Source: Chryseobacterium camelliae (GTDB taxonomy: Bacteria > Bacteroidota > Bacteroidia > Flavobacteriales > Weeksellaceae). Taken from it: a stretch of DNA of 64,000 bases. Below are positions 55,264 through 63,667 of this stretch, piece after piece. The number at the start of each line of letters is the position of its first letter. Within the stretch, counting starts at the first letter, position 1. The notes beneath the pieces are model-generated. The model was given only the letters and a program-made list of their open reading frames with translations, had not been told where the DNA came from and did no database searches. A program made the position numbers and the translations under genes. The stretch spans positions 2,852,001 to 2,916,000 of the forward strand of contig NZ_CP022986.1 in assembly GCF_002770595.1 (NCBI RefSeq). Direction: 5' to 3'.

Positions 55264-55289
55264 AATCCTCAGCAGTTTTGCTGAGGATT
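55264..55289 (+). terminator. Intrinsic terminator after rpmA
   Basis: Perfect 11-bp stem (55264-55274 with 55279-55289, loop GTTT) followed by a T-rich tail on the plus strand, 26 nt after the rpmA stop. Confidence 0.88.
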
Positions 55290-55357
55290 TTCTTTTTATT
55301 TATACTATTGATTATTATTTTACGTTATATAAAAACCAATTCTAAAATAAAATCAAT

Positions 55358-55534
55358 ATGAAACACGTAAAAAGACTTTCCAGAAATGAGCTCAGAACCC
55401 TACAGGGCGGTTTTAAGTGCGAAGGGATTTCCTGTGACTGGTACTGCAGCCTGCCTGCAGGAAGCCGTCCGGTATGCCTTTCGCCCCAGACCTTAGTGCC
55501 GATCTGCGGCGGATGCAACAGTGCAGATATATAA
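55358..55534 (+). CDS. Double-glycine leader peptide, second copy
   Basis: A 58-residue peptide whose leader MKHVKRLSRNELRTLQGG parallels that of the peptide at 36456-36617 (Met-Lys, two or three basic residues, a conserved Leu-Ser, Leu at +12 and a double Gly). The core has six cysteines (C21, C26, C30, C40, C50, C53) and a C-terminal PICGGCNSADI. A strong hairpin terminator follows. As for the first copy, no C39-type ABC exporter or tailoring enzyme is seen nearby. Confidence 0.75.
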   Translation: MKHVKRLSRNELRTLQGGFKCEGISCDWYCSLPAGSRPVCLSPQTLVPICGGCNSADI

Positions 55535-55554
55535 CCATAGCTGCAGCGAAATAA

Positions 55555-55581
55555 AAATCTCCTTCTTCACGAAGGAGATTT
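55555..55581. terminator. Bidirectional terminator after the second peptide
   Basis: Perfect 11-bp stem (55555-55565 with 55571-55581, loop TTCAC) followed by T-rich sequence on the plus strand. It also lies at the end of the DUF5686 gene (stop at 55587) on the minus strand. Confidence 0.85.
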
Positions 55582-55586
55582 GCTTT

Positions 55587-58109
55587 TTAGAATCCTACCT
55601 GGAAACCTGCTTTTACGCCGAATTTGGAGATATCCGGCCGGTCCAGGTAATTGCCCCGCCAGTTAAAATCTACCCTGAAAATCCTGAGGTTCCCGAAACC
55701 GATGTTTTCAATTCCGAAACCGTATTCAAAATAAACATGGTCACTTGGAGCAGAGTATTTGAAACCGGCAACATTGATGTTCCTGGATTCATCGCTTAAT
55801 GTTCCGTAAGCGCCTCTCAGGAAAGCCACTTCCCTTAGTTTGAGCTTTTTGATCAGCGGAATAAATGACAGGATCTTACCGTTGAAGTGATGTTCCAGAT
55901 GCAGGGTAGTATAAGTGTCTGCAACAAATTCATAGTAATTGAGCTGCGCAAAGGTATTGGGCGCAAGGCTGTACGACTGGTTTCCCGGGATTACGTTCTG
56001 CAGGGCCAAAGGGACGGTATCGAAGTTTTTCCCGGCTTCAAAATTCACCATCATTTTACCCCAGCTCCCGATCAGGACCGGTTTATAAAACATGAACTGC
56101 AGCTTATTGTAATTATAGTCAGCGTTAAACAGTCCTTCTATACCACGGGTATATTTAAGGATAATGGTCGGCGCAAGTGTGCCATGTTCGGTACGGTCGA
56201 CACCAGTCTGGGAAAATTTGGCGCCCGGCCTTGCAATAAGGCTGAAGGTAACGTGTGAATCATTCAGGGTTTTCCTCAGTTCCCCGTTGCGGTAATACAT
56301 CAGGTTGAATCCCGAAGGATTGGCGGATTTAATGCTCTGCATGGTTCCGTCTACTCTGAGCTGGATATTTTTCCAGGGTTCGATAGACGTGAACACATTG
56401 GTCTGGTTAACGGAGCTTAATGAGGCATTTTCACCTCTGGCAAATACCGTTGATGAAGCAAAGGTCCTGGACATGATCCCGTCATCATTGGTCAGCTGGA
56501 CACCTAACTGAAGAATGTCTCTTCTGGTTCCTGCCCCGATCATAAACCGGTTGACCCTGTTAAACATATATTTGGCTTCCGCACCGTATTTCAGCTGTTG
56601 GTCCTTAAATCCGTATGCCGTATAAAACTGGACCCTCCACGGGTCATTACGGGTAAAATACGTTCTGGCTCCGATCCTGATCCGGTCGCCTTCCACATCA
56701 TTTTTTCCGTAGACAGAAAAGATAGGACCCAGATCGATGGCTTTAAAGACGTTATAATACCCTGAACCAAGGGTTTCGTACAGTTTTACGATACGATTGA
56801 ATTTTGGGGTCTTTTCAAGCCTGTCAAGCATCTCATAGACGCCCTGTTCGCTTTTGGATAATGAATCAGGCCTCGCTTTGGCCCAGTACGCATCATCTTT
56901 TTCTACAAAACCGCTTTCATATTCTTCTGCCTTGCGGTTGAATACCTTCGGGTCAAGAGCTTTATTGAAATCATATTCAGAATAGTCTACAGTTCTTTTC
57001 GCGATCAGACTCTTTGCCGTTTTCTTTTTTGAGAAAGGCGTCATTTCGATTTCGGTCACGAACTTCCTAGGAAGAAAAGTATTCTCATCCGGGTTGTCAT
57101 ATTCCAGTTCGGTGGAGATGCCGTTGATAAAATTGACATTGATCTTTTTCGTTGATTTTAAGGTAGCTCCCAGCACGGCATAGCTGTCTTTTGCAATATA
57201 GAGGTAGCCCTGAAAAGCCAGGACCTCTGTCCGTTTAGGCTGATACCGGATTCTGAATGCATTCTCCCCGCGTACGGATATGGTGTCAATCAGATTATAA
57301 TCGTAAGTACTGAACCCGTCCGTTCCTACCGGGCTGGGAAAACCGATGTCGAAATAGTTCAGTGTATTGTCATAGATATTGATGTCGCGGTACAGGTTTT
57401 TAGCTGTTAGAATGACGATCTGATTATCCTGGAACCCGGAGGTCTTTTGTGCAACGAGCAGTTTCTTGTTTCTTTTGGCCGGCCTTTTTTCACCGTAATT
57501 TTCGTACACAGCTTCATTAAGGAATAGCGGAAGCGCCAGTTTGCCGCTGGCAGTGGAATCGGCATAATCGAAGACAAAGTCCAGCTTGTTGAACATTTTC
57601 TTTTTCATGAAGGCACTGTCCAGGTTATTGGCATCAAACTCTATCTTCTCGTATTCCTTATAAGTGTATGTGTCAAACTTATCCAGCCCGTTGTTTCTTT
57701 TCCGTTTCCATACTTCCTGCATGATGGCATAGGCCGGATTCTCTTTTTTATTTTTATACTTCGGCTTTTCATTGTGAATCACCACTTCCTGGATATCGCT
57801 GACTTTCTCACGGGAAAGTTTAACCAGAAGCGGAGCTGTGTTGTCCTGAGCAATACTGATCGTTGCCAGGGCATAGCTTTTTTTCAGGAATTTCAGCTGG
57901 TAAATGATGCTGTCTGACTGTACTGTGAATGCTGCGGAAGAAGTAGTCAGTACCGCTTTATCTGATTCATTGATGAATACATCCACTCCGGTGATTTCCT
58001 TGTTGGTTTTGGCATCGATAATTCTGCCGCTGACAGTACTTTGGGAATAGATGAAGCCGGAAAAGAATGTGAAGATTAAAAGATAATAATATGGAGTATG
58101 GTTAAACAT
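55587..58109 (-). CDS. DUF5686 family outer membrane protein with carboxypeptidase-regulatory-like domain
   Basis: An 840-residue protein: signal peptide (MFNHTPYYYLLIFTFFSGFIYSQS), a CarboxypepD_reg-like domain at about 25-110 (STVSGRIIDAKTNKEITGVDVFINESDKA), then a DUF5686 region (EVVIHNEKPKYKNKKENPAYAIMQEVWKRKRNNGLDKFDTYTYKEYEKIEF) and a beta-barrel C-terminus ending VKAGFQVGF. Such proteins are outer membrane proteins with unknown role in Bacteroidetes. It is monocistronic. Confidence 0.9.
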   Translation of the reverse strand: MFNHTPYYYLLIFTFFSGFIYSQSTVSGRIIDAKTNKEITGVDVFINESDKAVLTTSSAAFTVQSDSIIYQLKFLKKSYALATISIAQDNTAPLLVKLSREKVSDIQEVVIHNEKPKYKNKKENPAYAIMQEVWKRKRNNGLDKFDTYTYKEYEKIEFDANNLDSAFMKKKMFNKLDFVFDYADSTASGKLALPLFLNEAVYENYGEKRPAKRNKKLLVAQKTSGFQDNQIVILTAKNLYRDINIYDNTLNYFDIGFPSPVGTDGFSTYDYNLIDTISVRGENAFRIRYQPKRTEVLAFQGYLYIAKDSYAVLGATLKSTKKINVNFINGISTELEYDNPDENTFLPRKFVTEIEMTPFSKKKTAKSLIAKRTVDYSEYDFNKALDPKVFNRKAEEYESGFVEKDDAYWAKARPDSLSKSEQGVYEMLDRLEKTPKFNRIVKLYETLGSGYYNVFKAIDLGPIFSVYGKNDVEGDRIRIGARTYFTRNDPWRVQFYTAYGFKDQQLKYGAEAKYMFNRVNRFMIGAGTRRDILQLGVQLTNDDGIMSRTFASSTVFARGENASLSSVNQTNVFTSIEPWKNIQLRVDGTMQSIKSANPSGFNLMYYRNGELRKTLNDSHVTFSLIARPGAKFSQTGVDRTEHGTLAPTIILKYTRGIEGLFNADYNYNKLQFMFYKPVLIGSWGKMMVNFEAGKNFDTVPLALQNVIPGNQSYSLAPNTFAQLNYYEFVADTYTTLHLEHHFNGKILSFIPLIKKLKLREVAFLRGAYGTLSDESRNINVAGFKYSAPSDHVYFEYGFGIENIGFGNLRIFRVDFNWRGNYLDRPDISKFGVKAGFQVGF

Positions 58110-58462
58110 TTGTTGTTTTATCAGGCATTAGCATAAACAAAAAGTATGCACTTTATTTTAAACGGTATCATTTCGGATAAATTTCATTAATCCGGTAAAA
58201 AAGTGCAAATGTACTGAATTAATATCAGCCGTTTCATGATGAGCATCAGGGCATGGATTTTAATTCAGTATGCTATGAATAAAAACGGTTTAATTATGTG
58301 GCTGAAGCTGCCGAGCACTAAAGCCACGGGATTGATTCTCTATCTTTATATGGTAATGAAGATCAGATTGCTCTCAGTGGTTACCGGAAAAAAAAATTGT
58401 CTGATCAACACAATACATGATAAGATCAGACAATTTTTTGATAATCTGTTTAGTGTGTTACA
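58110..58462. other. Intergenic stretch between DUF5686 and the GLPGLI gene
   Basis: About 350 nt. It holds the terminator described at 58393-58437 and a 76-codon frame at 58236-58466 that runs through that hairpin and so is not believed. No RNA or repeat recognised. Confidence 0.4.
58393..58437 (-). terminator. Long terminator hairpin after the GLPGLI gene
   Basis: Perfect 14-bp stem (58393-58406 with 58424-58437) with a 17-nt loop and A/T tracts on both outer sides. It is 26 nt from the GLPGLI stop codon at 58463. Confidence 0.8.
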
Positions 58463-59311
58463 CTAAAGTTCGATACTGTTATTTCTTACACTATATTTTT
58501 TTTTCAATTGTCTTTCTTCCTCGCGCATTTCTTTTGACTGAAAAAATTCATCCGGCAATTGCATACCCGCAGGCATATGCTGAGCAAATGTCTCTTTTAT
58601 ACCCGCAAAAGGATTCTTTTTATATTGATCGTATTTTTCTAAAAATTTTTCTTTTGTAACTATATTAGGTACGGAACTGATATATTTATCCATATATGAT
58701 TCAAACTGGATATCGCCGGTTTTTCTGTTTCCTTTCAGTTCCCAGGAATAATTTTTTCCCTGATCTTCAATTTTGACGATTAATCCCGGAAGGCCATAAA
58801 ATTTGTAGGGTCCATCCTGAAACGGGATTTCAGTCGTGAACCATGCAATCCACTTCCTGCCGCCAAAATCTGTAGTTGCTTTTTGAGTGTTGTATATACC
58901 GATTTTCTGTTTTTCATCCGAAATCTTCCAGTTCAGGTTTGGGTTTTCGCGATATGAAAAATAATCCAGGGAAATCAAACCTGTATACACCACTTCATGG
59001 ATCGGGTATGTTTTGAAAATCCGATGCATGAATAGAGCATTTTTATTACCCAGTTTCTTAAGCTTAGGCATTTGGCCGATTTTTGAAAATTCCTGGAACA
59101 CGGCATCTGCTAATGAATCGTTCTGAATTTTGTCATAGGATTGGTAAAGAGATCTATTCTGATCAATATCCAAAACCATCATTTCCTTTTCGATTTGTAC
59201 AGAATCCTTACTGGGTTTGTAGGTCAGCTCATAAAAGAATCGGTTTGCTGTATTTTGTGCATTAAGCAGCACAATAGCCATGGTCAAAATGACCTGTAAA
59301 ACTTTTGTCAT
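58463..59311 (-). CDS. GLPGLI family protein
   Basis: A 282-residue exported protein with signal peptide MTKVLQVILTMAIVLLNAQ and the family motif GLPGLI (FYGLPGLIVKIEDQG), typical beta-strand pattern TTEIPFQDGPYKF and a Lys/Glu-rich tail. GLPGLI proteins are common and unexplained Bacteroidetes envelope proteins. The gene begins 10 nt after the 59322 gene end, so it belongs to the same transcript. Confidence 0.9.
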   Translation of the reverse strand: MTKVLQVILTMAIVLLNAQNTANRFFYELTYKPSKDSVQIEKEMMVLDIDQNRSLYQSYDKIQNDSLADAVFQEFSKIGQMPKLKKLGNKNALFMHRIFKTYPIHEVVYTGLISLDYFSYRENPNLNWKISDEKQKIGIYNTQKATTDFGGRKWIAWFTTEIPFQDGPYKFYGLPGLIVKIEDQGKNYSWELKGNRKTGDIQFESYMDKYISSVPNIVTKEKFLEKYDQYKKNPFAGIKETFAQHMPAGMQLPDEFFQSKEMREEERQLKKKYSVRNNSIEL

Positions 59312-59321
59312 AATCGATGTT

Positions 59322-60365
59322 TTAGGTGGTATGTTTAATTGTATTGGTTGAATGCGTATTTTTTTGTTCTGTCAGGTCTCCTTTCAGGAAAGAGTCAAGA
59401 ACATGGTTCATATCCGGAAAAGACGGATCTTCCCAGTATTTTGATGTGTAATAACTTCCGTTGATGTCAAACTTTACTTTATGATCATCTTTACGGTCTC
59501 CGGATTCAAAGGAAGTCGGATAGAAATTAGCATAGATATGGAGTATATTGTAGTTCAGTTCGTTTTTGTATTTCAGTTTTATAGATCTATTTTGATTGTA
59601 TTCCAGAAGGTCTTCCAGTGTTTTCCGGGAATCTTTGTTATAAGTGATATTTATAATATTTCTGGTATATAAAAAATGATATCCCAGGAATGCTATGTCT
59701 TTTTCCGGATATTGCACATCTTTGATCTCTATTTTGTCACTTTTCATGCTCTTCACTTCCTGATAAACCATGTTTTTGCTTTTTTTGTATTGATCAACGT
59801 TTCCCACCCATTTTACATCCGGAACTTGCATAAAAGCAGAGAACTCCCAAGAAGATGATTTTTTTAGGTTTAACTCTGATTTCGGCAATCTGAAAACCCT
59901 ATACTGCTGGATCCGGATAGCTTTCAGTTTTTTTGTTTTGCTGTTGAAAATATATCTTATAATCCCGTCAGCATAGCCATTTACGGTATTGTTAAGGGTT
60001 ATATAGGTATTGAAGTTTCCCGTAACATATATGTATTTCCCGGTTTTATTGCTTTTGACTGGCATAGGATCAATTTCTGTAACCTGATCACTAATTTTGA
60101 TTACCGGCTGATCAAAATCTGAGTAGGACAGGGTATCTATGGGAATATTCTTGTACACAAGCTGAAATTTCTCCTGATCAGGTTTCAAAGATTGTTTATT
60201 AATTTTACCGCCGACATCAGAATACGCTGAAATACTACCGTCTTTGCCGAAAACCGAAACCTGTGGCAACGGTTTTCCGGTCCTTTCGGAAACAAAGGTG
60301 ATGCTCTGCGCATTGATGAAGCTGTACCATACGATCAGTAAGAATAACAGTGTGCTTTTTTTCAT
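59322..60365 (-). CDS. Carboxypeptidase-regulatory-like exported protein, paralogue A
   Basis: 347 residues from the ATG at 60365 where the signal peptide MKKSTLLFLLIVWYSFINAQ begins; the longer frame to 60548 is a 5' extension of no signal and is rejected. N-terminal domain SITFVSERTGKPLPQVSVFGKDGS, QSLKPDQEKFQLVYKNIPIDTLSYSDFD shows the same start as two downstream paralogues (60605 and 61913). The middle and C-terminal parts differ among the three. It is followed by GLPGLI and preceded by an ECF-type promoter. Confidence 0.75.
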   Translation of the reverse strand: MKKSTLLFLLIVWYSFINAQSITFVSERTGKPLPQVSVFGKDGSISAYSDVGGKINKQSLKPDQEKFQLVYKNIPIDTLSYSDFDQPVIKISDQVTEIDPMPVKSNKTGKYIYVTGNFNTYITLNNTVNGYADGIIRYIFNSKTKKLKAIRIQQYRVFRLPKSELNLKKSSSWEFSAFMQVPDVKWVGNVDQYKKSKNMVYQEVKSMKSDKIEIKDVQYPEKDIAFLGYHFLYTRNIINITYNKDSRKTLEDLLEYNQNRSIKLKYKNELNYNILHIYANFYPTSFESGDRKDDHKVKFDINGSYYTSKYWEDPSFPDMNHVLDSFLKGDLTEQKNTHSTNTIKHTT

Positions 60366-60402
60366 GATAATTGTATATTGAAGATTAATAATCCTATCCT
60401 TT

Positions 60403-60433
60403 ATAAGACAATTAAAATGTCGAAAAAGTTTCA
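60403..60433 (-). promoter_or_regulatory. ECF-sigma-type promoter of paralogue A
   Basis: Minus-strand TGAAACT (60427-60433) and GTCTTAT (60403-60409) separated by 17 nt, 38 nt upstream of the ATG. The same pair at the same distance precedes paralogues B and C, and resembles promoters read by Bacteroidetes extracytoplasmic-function sigma factors. Confidence 0.5.
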
Positions 60434-60604
60434 CCGGATTGATATTTTTATTTTCAATATAAAAAAACCGATAACTGACATCAGTCTTTCTCCGCAATTT
60501 TTCATCATTCATAAAGTGGCACGGTAAACATTGAGATCGTTTTTGCAAAATATTTTTAGTATTGATATAAGAACAGGGCAGTTGCTGAAGATCTTCTTAA
60601 ATCC

Positions 60605-61618
60605 TTAATGTTCATTAGGCTCCTCTTTTAGATCTCCTTTAAAAAAGCTGCTGAAGACCGGCTGCATATTGGGAAAAGAGGGATCCTGCCAATACTTGGA
60701 CTGGTAATTACTGCTGTTTTTGTTGAACCTTACTTTTTTAATATCATTATTATTGCTGAAACTGAATTCCGTAGTGTAAAAATTATTATATAATGCTAAT
60801 TGATTGTATTCGGATTCACTCTTATGTTTAAGCTTCATGTAAATAAGTTCATTATATTCCAGGAAGTCTCTTAACGTTTTTCCTGATCCTTTTTCAAAAG
60901 ACATACTGAACACTTTTCTGAAATCATAAAACCGGAATCCTAAGAACCCGATTTCTTCTCCCTTGGCCATCGCCTGGATCACTTCAATCTGATCTTTCAC
61001 ATCACCCTTCAATTCTTTTATGGTATTGCTTGCTTTTTTATATTCCTCAGGATTTCCCAAATGTTTAAGTTTCGGCAGATCCAGGGAATTTACATAATCA
61101 TAAGAAGAAGTGTTTTTTATATCATTCGTTGCAGTTTCTAATCTGAATATTCTGTACTGCTCTACATTGGTACTTTTCAGCTTTTTTGTTTTGTTGTCAA
61201 AAACATAGGTAACAATCCCATCGGCGTAAGCATTGAGCCTGTCGTTAACAGTGACATAGGCATTGAAATTTCCCTTGATAAGTATGTACTTTGCTGGCTT
61301 GTCATTTTTGATGACTACCGCTTCAATATCTTTGATGCGGTCATTAATCTTGATGATGTCCTTATTAAAATCGGAATACGATAAAGTGGCAATGGAAACA
61401 TTGTCATAAACCAGCTGGAATTTTTCCTGGTCAGGTTTTAATGACTGCTTATCAATTTTACCGTCAATATCCGAAAAAGCCAGGATGCTGCCGTCTTTTC
61501 CAAAAACTGAAACTTTAGGCAGAGGCTTACCGGTCTTTTCGGAAACGAAAGTAATGCTTTGTGCATTAATAAAACCGTAGAATGCGATAACCAGAAATAA
61601 AAAGATCTTTTTTGTCAT
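60605..61618 (-). CDS. Carboxypeptidase-regulatory-like exported protein, paralogue B
   Basis: A 337-residue exported protein: signal MTKKIFLFLVIAFYGFINAQ, then SITFVSEKTGKPLPKVSVFGKDGS, a block of about 150 residues nearly identical to that of paralogue C, and a variable C-terminal part with YYMKLKHKSESEYNQLALYNNFYTTEFSF and YWQDPSFPNMQPVFSSFF. The end blocks PFSFPxMQPVFSSFF-like are shared with C. Function unknown. Confidence 0.8.
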   Translation of the reverse strand: MTKKIFLFLVIAFYGFINAQSITFVSEKTGKPLPKVSVFGKDGSILAFSDIDGKIDKQSLKPDQEKFQLVYDNVSIATLSYSDFNKDIIKINDRIKDIEAVVIKNDKPAKYILIKGNFNAYVTVNDRLNAYADGIVTYVFDNKTKKLKSTNVEQYRIFRLETATNDIKNTSSYDYVNSLDLPKLKHLGNPEEYKKASNTIKELKGDVKDQIEVIQAMAKGEEIGFLGFRFYDFRKVFSMSFEKGSGKTLRDFLEYNELIYMKLKHKSESEYNQLALYNNFYTTEFSFSNNNDIKKVRFNKNSSNYQSKYWQDPSFPNMQPVFSSFFKGDLKEEPNEH

Positions 61619-61657
61619 GCTGTCTTGTTTTGAATTATTGAAGAATCATTTCTATTG

Positions 61658-61688
61658 ATAAGACAACGCCAATAGCAAAAAGGTTTCA
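61658..61688 (-). promoter_or_regulatory. ECF-sigma-type promoter of paralogue B
   Basis: Minus-strand TGAAACC (61682-61688) and GTCTTAT (61658-61664) with the same 17-nt spacing as in A and C, 40 nt upstream of the ATG. Confidence 0.5.
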
Positions 61689-61717
61689 GGTGATCTGCAT
61701 TTTTTACCGGAAAGCAT

Positions 61718-61747
61718 AAAAAAGACTGATCATTACAATCAGTCTTT
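61718..61747 (-). terminator. Hairpin upstream of paralogue B, terminator of C
   Basis: Ten-bp stem (61721-61730 with 61738-61747) plus six T on the minus strand. It ends the paralogue C transcript and recurs at 63018-63044, before paralogue C, so the duplicated unit carries this hairpin with it. Confidence 0.7.
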
Positions 61748-61912
61748 CTGTTGATGGTATTATATTTTATCAAAAAGTACATTTTGAATTTCATACTAAC
61801 ATTTCTCCCGAATATCTATATTATAGGCATCATTGAAGTACGGATAAATATATTAAGGCTTGTATATGCAAAATCATACTTATTGTATCAGGGAATATGC
61901 CTTGCCTATTCT

Positions 61913-62914
61913 TTACTTTCCATTGGGTAATTCCCTTAGGTCTTCTTTGAAGAAGCTGCTGAAAACCGGCTGCATGGTAGGAAAAGAGGGGTCCTGCCAA
62001 TATGGTTTCTGGTAATTGCTGCTGCTTTTATTGAAATTTACTTTTTTAGTATCATCATCATTACTAAAATTGAATTCTGTCACATAAAAATTATTGTATA
62101 ATATCAATGGATGGGGGATGGGTTTCTCTTTCAGTTTAAATTTTGAGGAGCGGATTTCACCGTAGTCCAGAAAGTCTCTCAACGTTTTTCCTGATCCTTT
62201 TTCAAAAGATATGTTTATAATTTTTCTGTAATCATAGACCGTTACTCCCAAAAATGAAAACCCTTTTTCCGACCCGATTTTATCTAAGATTTCAACCTGG
62301 TCACTCTGATCTCCTTTTAATTCTTTAATCTTATTTTTTCCGAGCTTATATTCCTCCGGCTTTCCTACGTATTTAAGTCTTGGTATATCCAACCCTGCTG
62401 TATAAGATAAGAAAGATCCATTCATTTCATCCTGCAATTTGAAGATCCTGTACTGCTCCACATTGATACTTTTCAGTTTTTTTGTTTTATTATTGAAAAT
62501 ATAAGTCACGATCCCATCAGCATAGCTTTTCAGCCTATTATCTGAAGTTACATAAGCATTGAAATTCCCCCTGATAAGAATATACTTGGCGGGCTTGTCA
62601 TTTTTGATGACTACCGCTTCAATATCTTTGATGCGGTCATTAATCTTGATGATGTCCTTAATAAAATCGGAATACGATAAAGTGGCTACGGAAACATTGT
62701 CATAAACCAGCTGGAATTTTTCCTGGTCAGGTTTTAATGACTGCTTATCAATTTTACCGTCAATATCCGAAAAAGCCAGGATGCTGCCGTCTTTTCCAAA
62801 AACTGAAACTTTAGGTAGCGGCTTACCGTTTTTCTCGGAAACGAAAGTGATGCTTTGCGCATTAAACAAACCGTACAATGCAATCACCAAAAGAAAAAAA
62901 ATCTTTTTTGTCAT
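61913..62914 (-). CDS. Carboxypeptidase-regulatory-like exported protein, paralogue C
   Basis: A 333-residue exported protein with signal MTKKIFFLLVIALYGLFNAQ and an N-terminal block nearly identical to paralogue B up to about residue 150. The central part diverges (RLKYVGKPEEYKLGKNKIKELKG), and the tail returns to YWQDPSFPTMQPVFSSFF. It is the first gene of the tandem set on the minus strand. Confidence 0.8.
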   Translation of the reverse strand: MTKKIFFLLVIALYGLFNAQSITFVSEKNGKPLPKVSVFGKDGSILAFSDIDGKIDKQSLKPDQEKFQLVYDNVSVATLSYSDFIKDIIKINDRIKDIEAVVIKNDKPAKYILIRGNFNAYVTSDNRLKSYADGIVTYIFNNKTKKLKSINVEQYRIFKLQDEMNGSFLSYTAGLDIPRLKYVGKPEEYKLGKNKIKELKGDQSDQVEILDKIGSEKGFSFLGVTVYDYRKIINISFEKGSGKTLRDFLDYGEIRSSKFKLKEKPIPHPLILYNNFYVTEFNFSNDDDTKKVNFNKSSSNYQKPYWQDPSFPTMQPVFSSFFKEDLRELPNGK

Positions 62915-62953
62915 ACTGTCCTGCTTTGAAATATTAAAGAATCATTTTTATTG

Positions 62954-62984
62954 ATAAGACAATGACGATGGCAAAAAGGTTTCA
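62954..62984 (-). promoter_or_regulatory. ECF-sigma-type promoter of paralogue C
   Basis: Minus-strand TGAAACC (62978-62984) and GTCTTAT (62954-62960), 17-nt spacing, 40 nt upstream of the ATG. Together with paralogues A and B this gives three independent cases of the same element. Confidence 0.5.
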
Positions 62985-63014
62985 GGCTACCGGAATTTTT
63001 AACGGTAAAGCAAA

Positions 63015-63047
63015 AAAAAAGACTGATCATTAAAATCAGTCTTTTTT
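63015..63047 (-). terminator. Hairpin upstream of paralogue C
   Basis: Ten-bp stem AAAGACTGAT/ATCAGTCTTT (63018-63027 with 63035-63044) with A and T tracts. Same sequence and loop length as at 61721-61747. The gap 63048-63229 to the SnoaL-like gene shows nothing else. Confidence 0.65.
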
Positions 63048-63229
63048 ATTATCAGTCTCAGAAATAATACTGATGCATTTCAGAATCTTCGACATCACCT
63101 ATATTCTCAAATATGAAAATAATTCTGCAGGGCTATAAGTCCGAACCCTATTTATGGCTACAGGAAGCATGGCTATTATTTGGATGTATAGTTTGCATGT
63201 GTTCCAGGTTTAATTTTAGTAAGCCGTTT

Positions 63230-63619
63230 TTAGTTCATTGCCTCCACTACTGTCTTACTGTCGACAAATTGCTCAAAACGTACAATTTTACCATCACGCA
63301 AATCCCAAACGTGCACAACCCTTGCAGCAAATGGCTTCATCGTTATTTTATAGGTTCCTGTATAGGTGCCGGTGACCGCAATCTGGTTATCACCTGTAAT
63401 ATAATTCTCAGGTGTAAATTTATAATCTATCCATTCTGTTGCTAAGCGATGAAAGACATTTCTCGAAATTTCCTGAATGCCTGTATAAGTGCCTGCATAA
63501 GGAAACCCGGCAGCCTCGGTCCATTGGGCATCAGGAGCCAGATATGCTTTCAGGTTTTCACCGTTTTCTTCTGAAGTTTTTCCTTCGTATGTGCTTTTTA
63601 CAATTTCTAAATTTGTCAT
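63230..63619 (-). CDS. SnoaL-like (NTF2-fold) protein
   Basis: A 129-residue protein of the ketosteroid-isomerase-like NTF2 superfamily: MTNLEIVKSTYEGKTSEENG..., LKAYLAPDAQWTEAAGFPYAG, YTGIQEISRNVFHRL and VVHVWDLRDGKIVRFEQFVDS, which close the SnoaL fold. Small-molecule enzyme or binding protein; substrate not known. It follows the MBL-fold gene by 48 nt and may be cotranscribed with it. Confidence 0.85.
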   Translation of the reverse strand: MTNLEIVKSTYEGKTSEENGENLKAYLAPDAQWTEAAGFPYAGTYTGIQEISRNVFHRLATEWIDYKFTPENYITGDNQIAVTGTYTGTYKITMKPFAARVVHVWDLRDGKIVRFEQFVDSKTVVEAMN

Positions 63620-63667
63620 AGTTGTAAATGGTTTTAAATGCCAGACTGAACAATTATGTTTTTTTGT

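Noticed and set aside
58236..58466. 76-codon frame before the GLPGLI gene
   Set aside because: It runs through the 14-bp terminator hairpin and has no recognisable domain or start signal.
60366..60548. Upstream extension of paralogue A to 408 residues
   Set aside because: The signal peptide begins at 60365; the extension crosses the ECF-type promoter.
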